41,024 nt of DNA from Candidatus Desulfatibia profunda (GCA_014382665.1 JACNJH010000125.1:1-41024); one strand, 5' to 3'. Shown: positions 30,717 through 41,016, counted from the stretch's first letter. The notes: a model not told the origin generated them from the sequence alone. Program-made: numbers and translations.

Positions 30717-31163
30717 ATGTTTCGAGGAAGCTCCTTTCATACCATCGATTCAAAAGGGCGTATTATCGCACCGGCCAGGTTTCGTGACATCATTAAAGCC
30801 GATGGGGCCAACGGTGTCATGATATCCAGAATGGACAGCGCGCTGGTGTCTTATACGTTAACGGAATGGCGCAAAATCGAAACCCGAATACTGTCCCTGG
30901 CCGAAAAAAGCGACAACCTGCGTCGGTTTCGAAGGGTCTTCATAGGGGGAGCCTTTGAATGCCTGTGTGATAAACAGGACCGTATTTTGATCCCGCCGAC
31001 GCTAAGACAATATGCAGGGCTCGACAAGGAGATTGTGCTTGTCGGGGTTCTCGATCACTTCGAAATCTGGTCCCGTGAAAACTGGGAAAGGGAAAATTCG
31101 TACATGGAAGAAGGCATGCAAAAAGAGGAGGTCAGAAACGAAATCGCAAAATTAGGGCTTTGA
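30717..31163 (+). CDS. mraZ: Transcriptional regulator MraZ
   Basis: A 148-residue protein with two AbrB-like (MraZ) domains: FRGSSFHTIDSKGRIIAPARFRD at the start and GAFECLCDKQDRILIPPTLRQYAGLDKEIVLVG in the second half, each with the D-x-K/Q-G/D-R-I-x-x-P motif. It binds the repeats in front of its own gene and controls the dcw cluster. First gene of the cluster, four bases before rsmH. Confidence 0.95.
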   Translation: MFRGSSFHTIDSKGRIIAPARFRDIIKADGANGVMISRMDSALVSYTLTEWRKIETRILSLAEKSDNLRRFRRVFIGGAFECLCDKQDRILIPPTLRQYAGLDKEIVLVGVLDHFEIWSRENWERENSYMEEGMQKEEVRNEIAKLGL

Positions 31164-31167
31164 TTTT

Positions 31168-32103
31168 ATGTCGTTTACACACATTCCTGTGATGCCAAAG
31201 GAAGTGGCCTTCTACCTGAACTGCAGTCCGGGAAAAATTTTTGTAGACTGTACGCTTGGCGGTTCGGGGCACGCCCGAACAATTTGCGAAAAAATACTTC
31301 CAGGAGGTGTTTTGATCGGCATAGATCAAGATAAGGATGCCATCCGGAACGCAGAGAACGTGCTGAAATCGTTCGACGTGGCTGTCCACCTCTTTCATGA
31401 TAATTTTATAAATCTTCCTGATATTATTCATCATTTGGGGGTCGCTGCCGTGGACGGCATTCTTCTGGATCTTGGCATCTCGCTTCATCAGCTTGAATCG
31501 AGCGGCAGAGGGTTCAGTTTTAAAAAAAATGAACCGCTCGATATGCGCATGGACATAAGATCGACCACCAGGGCTGAAGATTTAATCAACCGGTTGGAGG
31601 AAAAAGACCTCAAACAACTTTTTTTTAAATACGGAGAGGAACGCTGGGCAGCGCCGATTGCCAGACAAATCGTCCATAAAAGACAGCGTCGTGCCATACA
31701 ATCGAGTGCACAACTGGCCCAAATTGTAAGTGAAGCGGTTCCCAAGCAGGCCCTGAAGCAAAAAATCCACCCTGCCACCCGCGTATTCATGGCGCTTAGA
31801 ATTGCTGTCAACAGGGAGCTTGAAAATCTCGATGTGTTCATGCAAAACGTTGCAGATCTTTTAAATCCCAAAGGTCGCCTCTGTGTTCTATCGTTTCACT
31901 CCCTGGAAGATCGAATTGTCAAGCAACGCATGAAAGCCCTGGAAAAGGGCTGTGTTTGTCCTCCGGATTTCCCGAAATGTACATGTAAACAAAAACCGCT
32001 CGTGCGCTCATTGACGAAAAAGCCGGTACGCCCGACCCAAGACGAAATTGCACAAAACCCCATGGCAAGAAGTGCAAAATTAAGGGCCGTTGAAAAGATC
32101 TAG
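31168..32103 (+). CDS. rsmH: 16S rRNA (cytosine1402-N4)-methyltransferase
   Basis: A 311-residue SAM methyltransferase (MraW). It starts HIPVMPKEVAFYLN and contains DCTLGGSGHARTI (SAM loop), GIDQDKDAI, GILLDLGISLHQLES, RGFSFKKNEPLDMRMD, the C-terminal LSFHSLEDRIVKQ, and NPMARSAKLRAVEK. It methylates C1402 in the ribosomal P site. It follows mraZ as usual; ftsL starts four bases after its stop. Confidence 0.96.
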   Translation: MSFTHIPVMPKEVAFYLNCSPGKIFVDCTLGGSGHARTICEKILPGGVLIGIDQDKDAIRNAENVLKSFDVAVHLFHDNFINLPDIIHHLGVAAVDGILLDLGISLHQLESSGRGFSFKKNEPLDMRMDIRSTTRAEDLINRLEEKDLKQLFFKYGEERWAAPIARQIVHKRQRRAIQSSAQLAQIVSEAVPKQALKQKIHPATRVFMALRIAVNRELENLDVFMQNVADLLNPKGRLCVLSFHSLEDRIVKQRMKALEKGCVCPPDFPKCTCKQKPLVRSLTKKPVRPTQDEIAQNPMARSAKLRAVEKI

Positions 32104-32107
32104 AACG

Positions 32108-32404
32108 ATGAACCAAAAAAACCAAAAAAAGTCGCGCAGGCTGAAGGAACTGGGATTCTGGATCATTCTGCTGCTCTTTTTTATTTCGGAACTTTTCCTT
32201 TATACCTGGTGCCGGGTCCAATGTGTCGCGATCGGATATGAAATTTCAAAGATCGCATACCGCCAAAAGGAGATAACTGCCTTGCGCAACAACTTGAAGA
32301 TCGAACTGGCCAGTCTGAAGTCTCCTGCAAGGATTGCTGAAATTGCCAAAAGCAGGCTGGGTTTGACAATGCCTACACCGGAGCAACTGATACTGATTCC
32401 ATGA
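32108..32404 (+). CDS. ftsL: Cell division protein FtsL
   Basis: A 98-residue bitopic membrane protein: a basic cytoplasmic head (NQKNQKKSRRLKE), one transmembrane helix (FWIILLLFFISELFLYTW) and a periplasmic coiled coil ending with AEIAKSRLGLTMPTPEQLIL, the typical FtsL tail. It joins FtsB/FtsQ in the divisome. ATG 32108 is used; a TTG at 32090 inside rsmH is an alternative. Its stop overlaps the ftsI start (ATGA). Confidence 0.85.
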   Translation: MNQKNQKKSRRLKELGFWIILLLFFISELFLYTWCRVQCVAIGYEISKIAYRQKEITALRNNLKIELASLKSPARIAEIAKSRLGLTMPTPEQLILIP

Positions 32405-34131
32405 AAGCCGCCGATAACAAACATATTAAATTGCGCGTGATTATCGTGGGGGTGCTCTTTAGCCTCTTTTTCGCGACAATCGGTGCCAAAGCCGTTTATC
32501 TTCAGATTTTCTGCGGCCCCCGTCTCTCTCAAAAAGCCGCCAACCAGTACGAAAAATCTTTCAAATCCTCCGGAAAACGCGGAGCGATCTATGATACCAA
32601 CCTCACTGAAATGGCTGTCAGTGTCGATGTAACATCTATCGCCGCACATCCCGAGCAGATGGTCGATATACCGTCAACAACAAAAACGATCGCCAACCTG
32701 CTGAAAATGGACAGGGGCTCGCTTTTGCGCAAGCTTTCTTCCGATCGCAAGTTCGTGTGGATAAAACGTCATGTTGCGCCCAAGGAAGCCCGGGCGGTCC
32801 GGGATCTGGACTGTGCCGGTTTAGCTTTCATCACTGAACACAAACGCTTTTATCCGAACAAGACACTTGCAGCCCCGCTGCTCGGATTTACCAATGTCGA
32901 TGACAACGGCTTGGAAGGCCTTGAATTCTACTATGACAACTATCTCAAAGGCGCATCCACGTATATCACGGTATTAATAGATGCCCTTGGCCGGGGCTTC
33001 AATGCCGAAGAAACTCAGGTTCCAAATTATAACGGCTGTAATCTCATCCTCACGATTGACCGGACCATCCAGTATATTGTCGAAAAAACGCTTGAAGAAA
33101 CGATCACAAAGTTTTCAGCCAAATCCGGAATTGCCATCGTAATGGCCCCAAAAACAGGGGCGCTGCTGGCTATGACGCAATATCCGTTTTTCAACCCCAA
33201 TACGTTTAGCGATTTTAACCGAGAACTTTGGAGAAACCGGTCAATCACCGATCCGTTTGAACCGGGTTCAACCATGAAAATCTTCAGTGCGGCTGCGGCC
33301 CTGGAGTCCGGAACGAGTTCCCTAAACAGCATCTATTATTGCGAAAACGGCACTTACAGAATCGGAAAAGACATAATCCACGATACACATCCCTATGAGT
33401 GGCTGACCCTGGAGCAGATCGTCAAGCTTTCAAGCAATATCGGTGCCGTCAAAGTGACCGAAATTACCGGACCCGAACGGCTTTACAAAACATTGCAGGA
33501 TTTTGGTTTCGGGGCCAAGACCGGCATAGACTGTCCGGGGGAAAGCGCCGGGAGCCTGGCGCCTTACAAGCGCTGGTCCAAGATCGATGCCGGAACCATT
33601 GCCTTTGGCCAGGGAATTTCCGCATCTGCCCTGCAGCTTACTTCAGCCACGGCTGCCATCGCCAATGACGGAATTCTGATGAAGCCTTTCATTGTCCAGG
33701 CCATAACCGATGAAAACGGCCGGCTGATCCAGACCTTCGGCCCCCAAAAGATAAGAAGGGCCGTTTCATCGGCAACCGCCAGGACCATCACCCAAATCAT
33801 GCGGACCGTCACCAAAGAAGGCGGTACCGGCGTCCAGGCGGCCCTTGAGGGCTATTCAGCCTGCGGCAAAACCGGGACAGCCCAGAAAATTGACGAAAAC
33901 GGTGAATACGCCAAGGGAAAATTCATCGCATCCTTCGTGGGGTTCGCACCTGCTGAAAAGCCCGCAGTGGTTATTCTAGTTGTCATCGACGAACCCCGGA
34001 AAGAGCATTACGGCGGCGTCGTAGCGGCTCCGGCTTTTAGGGAGATCGCCCATAAGACACTAAATTATTTGAACATACCGCCAAAAAGCAAAACTGACAG
34101 GCTAACTGCCGCCATTGATAGCGAGGCCTGA
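32401..34131 (+). CDS. ftsI: Penicillin-binding protein 3 / septal transpeptidase FtsI
   Basis: A 576-residue class B PBP. A short cytoplasmic head and one N-terminal helix (VIIVGVLFSLFFATIGAKAV) precede the PBP dimer domain with the RGAIYDTNL motif. The transpeptidase domain has EPGSTMKIF with Ser290, the SSN motif in VKLSSNIGAVK, and KTGTAQK. It crosslinks septal peptidoglycan with FtsW. No PASTA domain is visible, unlike some Gram-positive relatives. It overlaps ftsL by four bases. Confidence 0.95.
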   Translation: MKAADNKHIKLRVIIVGVLFSLFFATIGAKAVYLQIFCGPRLSQKAANQYEKSFKSSGKRGAIYDTNLTEMAVSVDVTSIAAHPEQMVDIPSTTKTIANLLKMDRGSLLRKLSSDRKFVWIKRHVAPKEARAVRDLDCAGLAFITEHKRFYPNKTLAAPLLGFTNVDDNGLEGLEFYYDNYLKGASTYITVLIDALGRGFNAEETQVPNYNGCNLILTIDRTIQYIVEKTLEETITKFSAKSGIAIVMAPKTGALLAMTQYPFFNPNTFSDFNRELWRNRSITDPFEPGSTMKIFSAAAALESGTSSLNSIYYCENGTYRIGKDIIHDTHPYEWLTLEQIVKLSSNIGAVKVTEITGPERLYKTLQDFGFGAKTGIDCPGESAGSLAPYKRWSKIDAGTIAFGQGISASALQLTSATAAIANDGILMKPFIVQAITDENGRLIQTFGPQKIRRAVSSATARTITQIMRTVTKEGGTGVQAALEGYSACGKTGTAQKIDENGEYAKGKFIASFVGFAPAEKPAVVILVVIDEPRKEHYGGVVAAPAFREIAHKTLNYLNIPPKSKTDRLTAAIDSEA

Positions 34132-34133
34132 GG

Positions 34134-35735
34134 ATGAATCTTTCACGTCTACTCGAAGCTGTCACACCGCTGAAGATGACCGGCGCCAACGGAGACCGGC
34201 TCGAAATCGGCTCAATTCATTACCGGGCACAGGAAGTTCAACCCGGCGGCCTTTTTGTTGCGATAAGGGGACTTGCGGCCGACGGCCATGACTTTATAAA
34301 CGCAGCGCTGTCAAGAGGCGCCTTGGCAATTGTTACCCAGAAACCTGTTAATTATAAAGAAGCGGTCATCATCAAAGTTGAAAACACCCGCAAGGCCCTG
34401 GCGGCGATTTCCGACCGGTTTTACGCCAGCCCGTCGGAAAAGCTGACGATGGTCGCCATCACCGGCACCAACGGTAAAACAACGACGGCTTTTTTGATCG
34501 AACGCATCCTGCAGTGCGCCGGTACCGCGGTCGGGGTTATCGGGACGCTTAATTTCCGGTATGGCGGTAAAACCTTCAGCAATCCGATGACAACCCCCGA
34601 ATCTACGGATCTCCAGAGGATCCTGGCGGATATGCTCGCAAACGGCATTACCCATGTTGCCATGGAAGTTTCTTCACATGCTATCGACCTTCACAGAATC
34701 GACCACTGTCGCTTCGATGTCGCCGTATTTACAAACCTGACACGGGACCACCTTGATTATCACGGCGACATGGAATCTTACTGGCGCTGTAAAAAACGGT
34801 TGTTCACCGACATTCTGGGTTCAGGCCCCCAAAAACACCGGGTGGCGGCTGTGATAAATCACAATAATGAAAAAGGCAGGGAACTGTTAAGCCTGCTTTC
34901 GGAACGCCCGGACCAATCGACAATACTTTCCGCGGGCGAAGCCGACGGCAGCAGCATTCGGTGTCAGCAGATCGAATACGGCCTGACCGGCATGAGCGGC
35001 AGGATTTCAACGCCGAAGGGTTCTTTTGAATTAAAATCATCCCTGGTTGGACGGCACAACCTGGAAAACATTCTCTGCGCGGCGGGAGTCGGCATCGCCC
35101 TGGACCTTTCTTTGGCCGATATTAAAACCGGCCTGGAAGCGGTTTCCAGCGTCCCCGGTCGCCTTGAACGCATTCCAAATGACAGTGAGCGTTTCGTCTA
35201 TGTCGATTATGCCCATACCCCTGACGCCCTCAAAAACGTTCTTTCCGCCTTGAAACGTATGGCAACCGGCAGAATGATCTGCGTATTCGGCTGCGGCGGC
35301 AACCGGGACAGGGACAAACGCCCTCAAATGGGCGCAATATCTGGCCGGCTCTGCGACCTTAGCGTTGTTACAACCGATAACCCGCGCACCGAGCCGCCCT
35401 TGGAAATCATCGGCCAGATTCTTCAAGGAACCCGCAAGACCGTTGCACATGAATATAGCGGACAGGATCTGGCAACCGGCTTTCATCAAAAAGGTTATGT
35501 GATCGAACCGGATCGTAAACATGCCATTCGGTTGGCGCTGCTGGCATCCCGACCGGGGGATACCGTTCTTATCGCCGGTAAGGGCAATGAAACGTATCAA
35601 ATTATCGGAGCTGACACCTTTCCCTTTGACGACCGCGAGCAGGTCCGGGAAGCACTTTCAGCCCTGGCCCTGATTTCTGATAACAAACGGCAAATAGATG
35701 TTAAAAATAACACGCTATCAATGAATTATACATAA
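34134..35735 (+). CDS. murE: UDP-MurNAc-L-Ala-D-Glu:meso-diaminopimelate ligase
   Basis: A 533-residue Mur ligase. The ATP loop GTNGKTTTAF, the carbamoylated-Lys region and the DNPR motif (VVTTDNPRTEPP), which marks meso-DAP rather than Lys specificity, are present, as are YAHTPDALKN and GKGNETYQ. It is longer than usual because of a 20-residue polar tail after the normal C-terminal helix. It starts two bases after ftsI. Confidence 0.95.
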   Translation: MNLSRLLEAVTPLKMTGANGDRLEIGSIHYRAQEVQPGGLFVAIRGLAADGHDFINAALSRGALAIVTQKPVNYKEAVIIKVENTRKALAAISDRFYASPSEKLTMVAITGTNGKTTTAFLIERILQCAGTAVGVIGTLNFRYGGKTFSNPMTTPESTDLQRILADMLANGITHVAMEVSSHAIDLHRIDHCRFDVAVFTNLTRDHLDYHGDMESYWRCKKRLFTDILGSGPQKHRVAAVINHNNEKGRELLSLLSERPDQSTILSAGEADGSSIRCQQIEYGLTGMSGRISTPKGSFELKSSLVGRHNLENILCAAGVGIALDLSLADIKTGLEAVSSVPGRLERIPNDSERFVYVDYAHTPDALKNVLSALKRMATGRMICVFGCGGNRDRDKRPQMGAISGRLCDLSVVTTDNPRTEPPLEIIGQILQGTRKTVAHEYSGQDLATGFHQKGYVIEPDRKHAIRLALLASRPGDTVLIAGKGNETYQIIGADTFPFDDREQVREALSALALISDNKRQIDVKNNTLSMNYT

Positions 35736-35743
35736 ATAAACCC

Positions 35744-37159
35744 ATGACAACGCCGATACCCTGGACCACCGCCGACATCTTAAAAGCAACCGCAGGAGAG
35801 TTGTTGTACGGGGATATCCATTGTGCCTTTGCGGGCGTCTCCATCGATTCGCGCCGGATAACCCCCGATGATCTCTTTGTTGCCATCAAAGGCGAGGTTC
35901 ATGACGGCCACAGTTTTGCCGGCGATGTCATTGCGTCCGGTGTTAGGGGCCTTGTCATCAGCAAGAACAATATCGATGCGCCGGCCGGACGATTATGCCG
36001 GCAAAAAAAGGTGGTCTGTGTCGCCGTAACCGACACGACCAAAGCGTTGGGTGACCTGGCTGCTTTTCAACGCAACCGTTCCAACGTTTCGGTGGTAGCC
36101 ATTACGGGGTCCAACGGCAAAACCACTACCCGGACGATGACCGCTGCGGTCGTGGCGCGATGCTTTCGAACGCTGGCAACCAGCGGCAATCTGAACAATG
36201 AAATCGGCCTGCCCTTGACGCTGCTGAACCTCAACCCGGACCACCAGTGGGCGGTGGTGGAACTCGGTATGAACAGACCCGGAGAAATCGGAAGACTTGC
36301 TGAAATTTGCAGGCCCAACATCGGCGTGATTACCAATATCGGCCCGGCCCACCTGGAAGGGCTGGGCTCCGTTGCTGCCGTCATGGAAGCCAAGGGTGAA
36401 CTGCTTGCCAAAATCGGGTCGGACGGTACGGCGGTCCTGAATGCCGACGATCCGAGACTGCTCCGGTTGGCGGACAAAACTCCCGCGAACGTTCTGCTGT
36501 TCGGTGTATCCGAAGGGGCCCGGATCAGGGCCCGTTCAATTCAGGCAAAGGGGCTGGGTCTTGCATTTACCCTGACACTGCCGTCGGAAAGCATTTCCGT
36601 TGAACTCGACACCCCCGGCAGCTTTATGATTTCCAATGCCCTGGCCGCCGCAGCGGTCGGGCATCTTTTGGGCGTAAGCGCCGCGGAAATTAAAAAGGGG
36701 CTCGAAGGGTTCGTGCCGGTTAAAGGCCGATTGAACATCCTTAAAACACGCAGAGGGATCCATATTATCGACGACACCTATAATGCCAACCCGGGCTCCA
36801 TGTCGGTCGCAATCGCAACGCTGCGGGCCTTAAAGAAAGATGGCAGGGGGGTTCTTATCATCGGCGACATGCTCGAACTTGGGCAGTATTCGGAATCGAT
36901 GCACCGCGAGATCGGCGCTTTGAGTGCAAAATCGAAGATCTCAAGGCTTTATGCCACCGGCAAGTTCGCCCAAACGGTCGCCGCAGGCGCCCGGGACGAA
37001 AATATGGATTCCGGCAATATTATGATCGGCTCCAAGGATGAAATCTTCCAACACGTCACCGGCTGGCTGGAATCCGGGGACTGGATTCTGGTAAAGGGCA
37101 GCCGCTCAATGGCCATGGAAACGATCGTTGCCAAGCTGATGGACTGGGCCAACGGCTGA
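35744..37159 (+). CDS. murF: UDP-MurNAc-tripeptide:D-alanyl-D-alanine ligase
   Basis: A 471-residue Mur ligase. It has GVSIDSRRITPDDLFVAIKGE, the ATP loop GSNGKTTTR, LNNEIGLPLTLL, VVELGMNRPGEI, and DDTYNANPGSM. It adds D-Ala-D-Ala to make the UDP-MurNAc-pentapeptide. Eight bases separate it from murE; 121 bases follow before mraY. Confidence 0.95.
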   Translation: MTTPIPWTTADILKATAGELLYGDIHCAFAGVSIDSRRITPDDLFVAIKGEVHDGHSFAGDVIASGVRGLVISKNNIDAPAGRLCRQKKVVCVAVTDTTKALGDLAAFQRNRSNVSVVAITGSNGKTTTRTMTAAVVARCFRTLATSGNLNNEIGLPLTLLNLNPDHQWAVVELGMNRPGEIGRLAEICRPNIGVITNIGPAHLEGLGSVAAVMEAKGELLAKIGSDGTAVLNADDPRLLRLADKTPANVLLFGVSEGARIRARSIQAKGLGLAFTLTLPSESISVELDTPGSFMISNALAAAAVGHLLGVSAAEIKKGLEGFVPVKGRLNILKTRRGIHIIDDTYNANPGSMSVAIATLRALKKDGRGVLIIGDMLELGQYSESMHREIGALSAKSKISRLYATGKFAQTVAAGARDENMDSGNIMIGSKDEIFQHVTGWLESGDWILVKGSRSMAMETIVAKLMDWANG

Positions 37160-37280
37160 AGCTATATATTTTAGGCACTTTAGATCACTTTAGGCATTTT
37201 AAACTTAAATGGAATAAAAAAACTCTGCCACGATGATAACTTAACAGGCAGGCCTGGCTTTAATTTCATAATAGGTAATT

Positions 37281-38360
37281 ATGCTGTATCATCTACTATA
37301 TCCGCTGCACACCACCATATCGGTCTTGAATGTATTTCGATACATTACGTTCCGGACGATCTATGCCAGCCTGACGGCTTTTTTAATCTGTTTTTTAATG
37401 GGACCCTGGGTGATTCGGAAACTCAGTCATTGGCAGATCGGTCAGTATATCAGAGAGGACGGTCCGCAAACCCACCATACAAAGGCCGGCACACCGACCA
37501 TGGGCGGGATGCTGATCATTTTCTCAATTGTGGTCTCAACACTGCTTTGGGCGAATTTAACCAACTATTACGTTTGGATCGTGCTGCTGGCCACCGTTGG
37601 ATACGGCGGCATCGGTTTTATCGACGACTATCTCATGCAGATCAAAAAGCAAAGCAAGGGATTAACGGTTCGCAGCAAGTTCCTTTTGCAGGCGATTCTG
37701 GCACTGGCCACCGGCATTCTGGTATACATATCTCCGGACTTTTCAGCATGCGTCACCGTACCGTTTTTAAAAAAAGTGACACCGGATCTTGGGTGGGGAT
37801 ACATCCTGTTCGCGGCCTTTGTGATTATCGGCACATCAAATGCGGTCAACCTGACAGACGGACTCGACGGCCTCGCCATCGGGCCGTTTATCGTTGCCTC
37901 GGCGGCATACATGGTCTTTGCCTATGTCGCCGGTCACAGTAAAATTGCCGGCTATCTGCAGATCAATTACGTTGCCGGAAGCGGGGAAATAACCATTTTC
38001 TGCGGGACCATGATCGGGGCGGGCCTTGGATTTCTATGGTTCAACACGTATCCCGCCCAGATTTTTATGGGCGATGTCGGCTCCCTCTCACTGGGTGCGG
38101 CCTTAGGTTCCGTGGCCGTCATCACCAAGCAGGAGATCCTGCTGGTATTGGTCGGCGGGCTTTTTGTTATTGAAACCCTGTCTGTAATTTTTCAGGTCGG
38201 TTTTTTCAAAATGACCCACGGCCGCCGAATCTTTAAAATGGCCCCGCTGCACCACCACTTTGAACTGAAAGGATGGCCGGAACCGAAAATCATTGTCCGG
38301 TTCTGGATCATTGCGATTGCATTGGCGCTGTTGTCCATGAGTACGCTGAAACTCAGGTAA
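37281..38360 (+). CDS. mraY: Phospho-MurNAc-pentapeptide translocase
   Basis: A 359-residue membrane enzyme with about ten helices. It starts [25 protein letters not shown], the usual MraY start, and contains the catalytic [32 protein letters not shown] and the [12 protein letters not shown] motif. It transfers phospho-MurNAc-pentapeptide to undecaprenyl phosphate, making lipid I. AGGT lies just upstream of the ATG. Confidence 0.96.
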   Translation: MLYHLLYPLHTTISVLNVFRYITFRTIYASLTAFLICFLMGPWVIRKLSHWQIGQYIREDGPQTHHTKAGTPTMGGMLIIFSIVVSTLLWANLTNYYVWIVLLATVGYGGIGFIDDYLMQIKKQSKGLTVRSKFLLQAILALATGILVYISPDFSACVTVPFLKKVTPDLGWGYILFAAFVIIGTSNAVNLTDGLDGLAIGPFIVASAAYMVFAYVAGHSKIAGYLQINYVAGSGEITIFCGTMIGAGLGFLWFNTYPAQIFMGDVGSLSLGAALGSVAVITKQEILLVLVGGLFVIETLSVIFQVGFFKMTHGRRIFKMAPLHHHFELKGWPEPKIIVRFWIIAIALALLSMSTLKLR

Positions 38361-38363
38361 AAA

Positions 38364-39881
38364 ATGGACCTTGCAAATAAAAATATTCTGATCGTCGGCC
38401 TCGGCTCCTCGGGGATTGCCGCGGCCCGCTTTGCCAAGCATAAAGGGGCGGTTGTAACCGTTACCGATATTGCCCCTGAAGGGCAGCTGGCCGGCCATGC
38501 CCTGGAGGCATCTGCAATGGGTATCAGCCTGGAACTGGGCCGGCATCAAGCTGAATTTTTTGAACGTGCCGATCTGATTGTGATCAGCCCCGGCGTACCC
38601 CATACCATCGGGCCGATTTTAGGGGCCTGCAAAAAAGGGATTCCGGTAATCGGAGAAATAGAGTTTGCTTCAAGATTCATCCGTGAACCGGTCATCGCCA
38701 TATCCGGAACCAACGGCAAAACGACGACCACAACCCCTTTGGGCAAAATGCTCGAAACTTCCGGGTTCAAGGTTTTTGTGGGGGGCAATATCGGCAATCC
38801 TTTAATCGGTTATGTCGATCAGGGCGCAGGGGCCCAAATTGTTGTCGCCGAAATCAGCAGCTTTCAACTCGATACCATCGAAACGTTCCGGCCGAAAGTG
38901 AGTGTTCTCTTGAACATCACCGAAGATCATATGGACCGGTACCCCGATTTTGAAGCTTACGTCAGGTCCAAGCTGCGCATCTTTGAAAACCAGCAAAAAG
39001 ACGATACGGCCGTCATCAACGCATCAGATCCGCTGATCCGTTCGGCCGCCAAAGACATCAAAGCCAGGCAAGTTCCCTTTTATCAATACGACAGCCATGA
39101 TGATTGCAGCCAAGAGTGTGCCGTCATAGATTGGAGCGGTTTCCAGGGCGCTGCCTGCATTCGTTTGCGATCAAAAGAAAGTCCGCAAAGGTCCCTAGAC
39201 CTTTCCGGATTCGGTCTGGTGGGCAGACATAACCTTGAAAATGCCGCCGCCGCCAGCCTGGCGGCCCTGGCCGCCGGAGCAAGTTTGGATGCGGTCCAGT
39301 CCGCCCTGAATGATTTCAAGGGGATCCCCCATCGGCTCGAATCGGTCGCTACGGTCGGCGGCGTCCGTTTTTTCGACGACTCCAAGGCAACCAATGTTGA
39401 CGCTGTGGCCAGGGCTCTTGAGTCCTTTACCCATCCGCTGGTCCTTATCATGGGAGGTCGCGATAAAGGCGGAACCTTTTCGGTTCTCAAAGAACTGGTT
39501 CACAAGCACGTCAAGACACTGATTGTAATGGGAGAGGCCCGGGAGAAAATTGCCGCTGCCCTATCCGGCGCATGCAGACAGGGAGCACAAATCGCAGCCA
39601 ATATGCAAGACGCCGTCCGTTTGGCGTATCAGGCCGCAGCCCCCGGAGATGTGGTGCTCCTGGCTCCGGGCTGTGCCAGCTTCGATATGTATAAAAGCTA
39701 TGCCCAGCGGGGAGAGGATTTCTGCGCGGCGGTTAGACAACTTAAAGAATCTGCTTCTTCCGGTTTATCAACCGGTGGCAGACAATCACAAAGTAACGAA
39801 ATGACGGATTGTAATGACTTTGATGCAAAATCCAAGATTCATTTATCCTGCATCATGTTAGGTGAAATCAATGCCCGGTAA
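38364..39881 (+). CDS. murD: UDP-MurNAc-L-alanine:D-glutamate ligase, extended C-terminus
   Basis: A 505-residue Mur ligase. It has LIVGLGSSGIAAARF, SPGVPHTIGPI, the ATP loop GTNGKTTTTTP, LNITEDHMDRY, GRHNLENAAAA, DDSKATNVDA and LLAPGCASFDMYKSYAQRGEDF, after which MurD normally ends within a short helix. Here a polar tail of about 45 residues follows (beginning SASSGLSTGGRQ), ending inside ftsW. The tail resembles translated spacer and may reflect loss of an ancestral stop codon. Confidence 0.94.
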   Translation: MDLANKNILIVGLGSSGIAAARFAKHKGAVVTVTDIAPEGQLAGHALEASAMGISLELGRHQAEFFERADLIVISPGVPHTIGPILGACKKGIPVIGEIEFASRFIREPVIAISGTNGKTTTTTPLGKMLETSGFKVFVGGNIGNPLIGYVDQGAGAQIVVAEISSFQLDTIETFRPKVSVLLNITEDHMDRYPDFEAYVRSKLRIFENQQKDDTAVINASDPLIRSAAKDIKARQVPFYQYDSHDDCSQECAVIDWSGFQGAACIRLRSKESPQRSLDLSGFGLVGRHNLENAAAASLAALAAGASLDAVQSALNDFKGIPHRLESVATVGGVRFFDDSKATNVDAVARALESFTHPLVLIMGGRDKGGTFSVLKELVHKHVKTLIVMGEAREKIAAALSGACRQGAQIAANMQDAVRLAYQAAAPGDVVLLAPGCASFDMYKSYAQRGEDFCAAVRQLKESASSGLSTGGRQSQSNEMTDCNDFDAKSKIHLSCIMLGEINAR

Positions 39882-41016
39882 CAAACAAAAAATGACAGCG
39901 GTTGCCCAGCAGCCCTTAAATTACGACGTCAAGCTCCTGTTCCCCGTGCTTTTTCTGGTGGGAATCGGAATCGTCATGGTCTACAGCGCCAGTTCGGCCC
40001 TGGCACTGAAAAAGTTTGGAACCGGATACTACTTTTTGAAAAAACAGGCCTGCTTTGCGCTGCTGGGGATTGTAACCCTGGTGGCGTGCAGGCATTTTCC
40101 GCACCGGTTTCTGCGATCCCTGGCATATCCTTTTCTGATTTTCGCAATTGCGCTGCTGGCTGCCGTCAAGTTTACCAAGTTCGGATATTCTGCCGGAGGC
40201 GCGGCCAGATGGCTTCGATTCGGCGGCTTTACGTTTCAGCCCTCGGAATTCGCCCGTTTTGCCCTGGTAATCTATCTGGCCTACTCTATGGATAAAAAGA
40301 AGGATAAGCTCAAAGACCTTTATGTCGGTTTTCTTCCCCACATCCTGGTACTCGGAATTTTAGCCGCTCTGATCATTATCCAGCCAGACTTCGGTTCCGT
40401 GATCATTCTGGGTGCCGTTACCTGGATCATGCTTTTTATCGGGGGTGGACGTCTTTTGCATCTGTTGACATCCCTGACGGCACTTTTGCCGGTTCTCTAT
40501 TTTGTTATGATCCATGCACAGTATCGCCTCAAGCGCCTGATGAGTTTTCTGAATCCTTGGCAGTATCCGTCCGATGAAGGATATCAGATTGTGCATTCTT
40601 TGATGGCTTTCGGCACCGGAGGAATTTGGGGCACAGGCATCGGCCAGGGGTATCAAAAACTGTTCTATCTTCCGGAACCCCACACCGATTTTATCTTTTC
40701 GGTCATCGGAGAGGAGTTCGGCCTCGCGGGAGTGTTGTTCATCCTGGGTCTTTATACCCTGATCTTCTGGCGGGGCATCTGGATCGCCAGAAATACAGAA
40801 AATTCTTTCGGGTCACTGTTGGCCGTTGGCCTGACAACGTCAATCGGTCTTCAGGTCGGCGTGAATATGGCGGTTACCCTTGGACTCCTGCCGACCAAGG
40901 GGCTTGCGCTGCCCTTTTTAAGTTACGGCGGAACATCCCTTTTGATGAATATGGCATCCATTGGGATTCTGATGAATATTGGAGCAACTCAGCCTAACGT
41001 GATATCTCATGAATAA
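39871..41016 (+). CDS. ftsW: Septal peptidoglycan glycosyltransferase FtsW
   Basis: A 381-residue SEDS-family polymerase with about ten helices. MVYSASSALALKKFG at the first loop, ARWLRFGGFTFQPSEFARFALVIYLA, IIIQPDFGSVIIL, GLLPTKGLALPFLSYGGTSL and the GTGIGQGYQKLFYLPEPHTDFIFSVIGEE loop are characteristic. ATG 39871 has AGGTGA six bases upstream; an in-frame GTG at 39862 is less likely. It overlaps murD by 11 bases and works with FtsI. Confidence 0.95.
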   Translation: MPGNKQKMTAVAQQPLNYDVKLLFPVLFLVGIGIVMVYSASSALALKKFGTGYYFLKKQACFALLGIVTLVACRHFPHRFLRSLAYPFLIFAIALLAAVKFTKFGYSAGGAARWLRFGGFTFQPSEFARFALVIYLAYSMDKKKDKLKDLYVGFLPHILVLGILAALIIIQPDFGSVIILGAVTWIMLFIGGGRLLHLLTSLTALLPVLYFVMIHAQYRLKRLMSFLNPWQYPSDEGYQIVHSLMAFGTGGIWGTGIGQGYQKLFYLPEPHTDFIFSVIGEEFGLAGVLFILGLYTLIFWRGIWIARNTENSFGSLLAVGLTTSIGLQVGVNMAVTLGLLPTKGLALPFLSYGGTSLLMNMASIGILMNIGATQPNVISHE

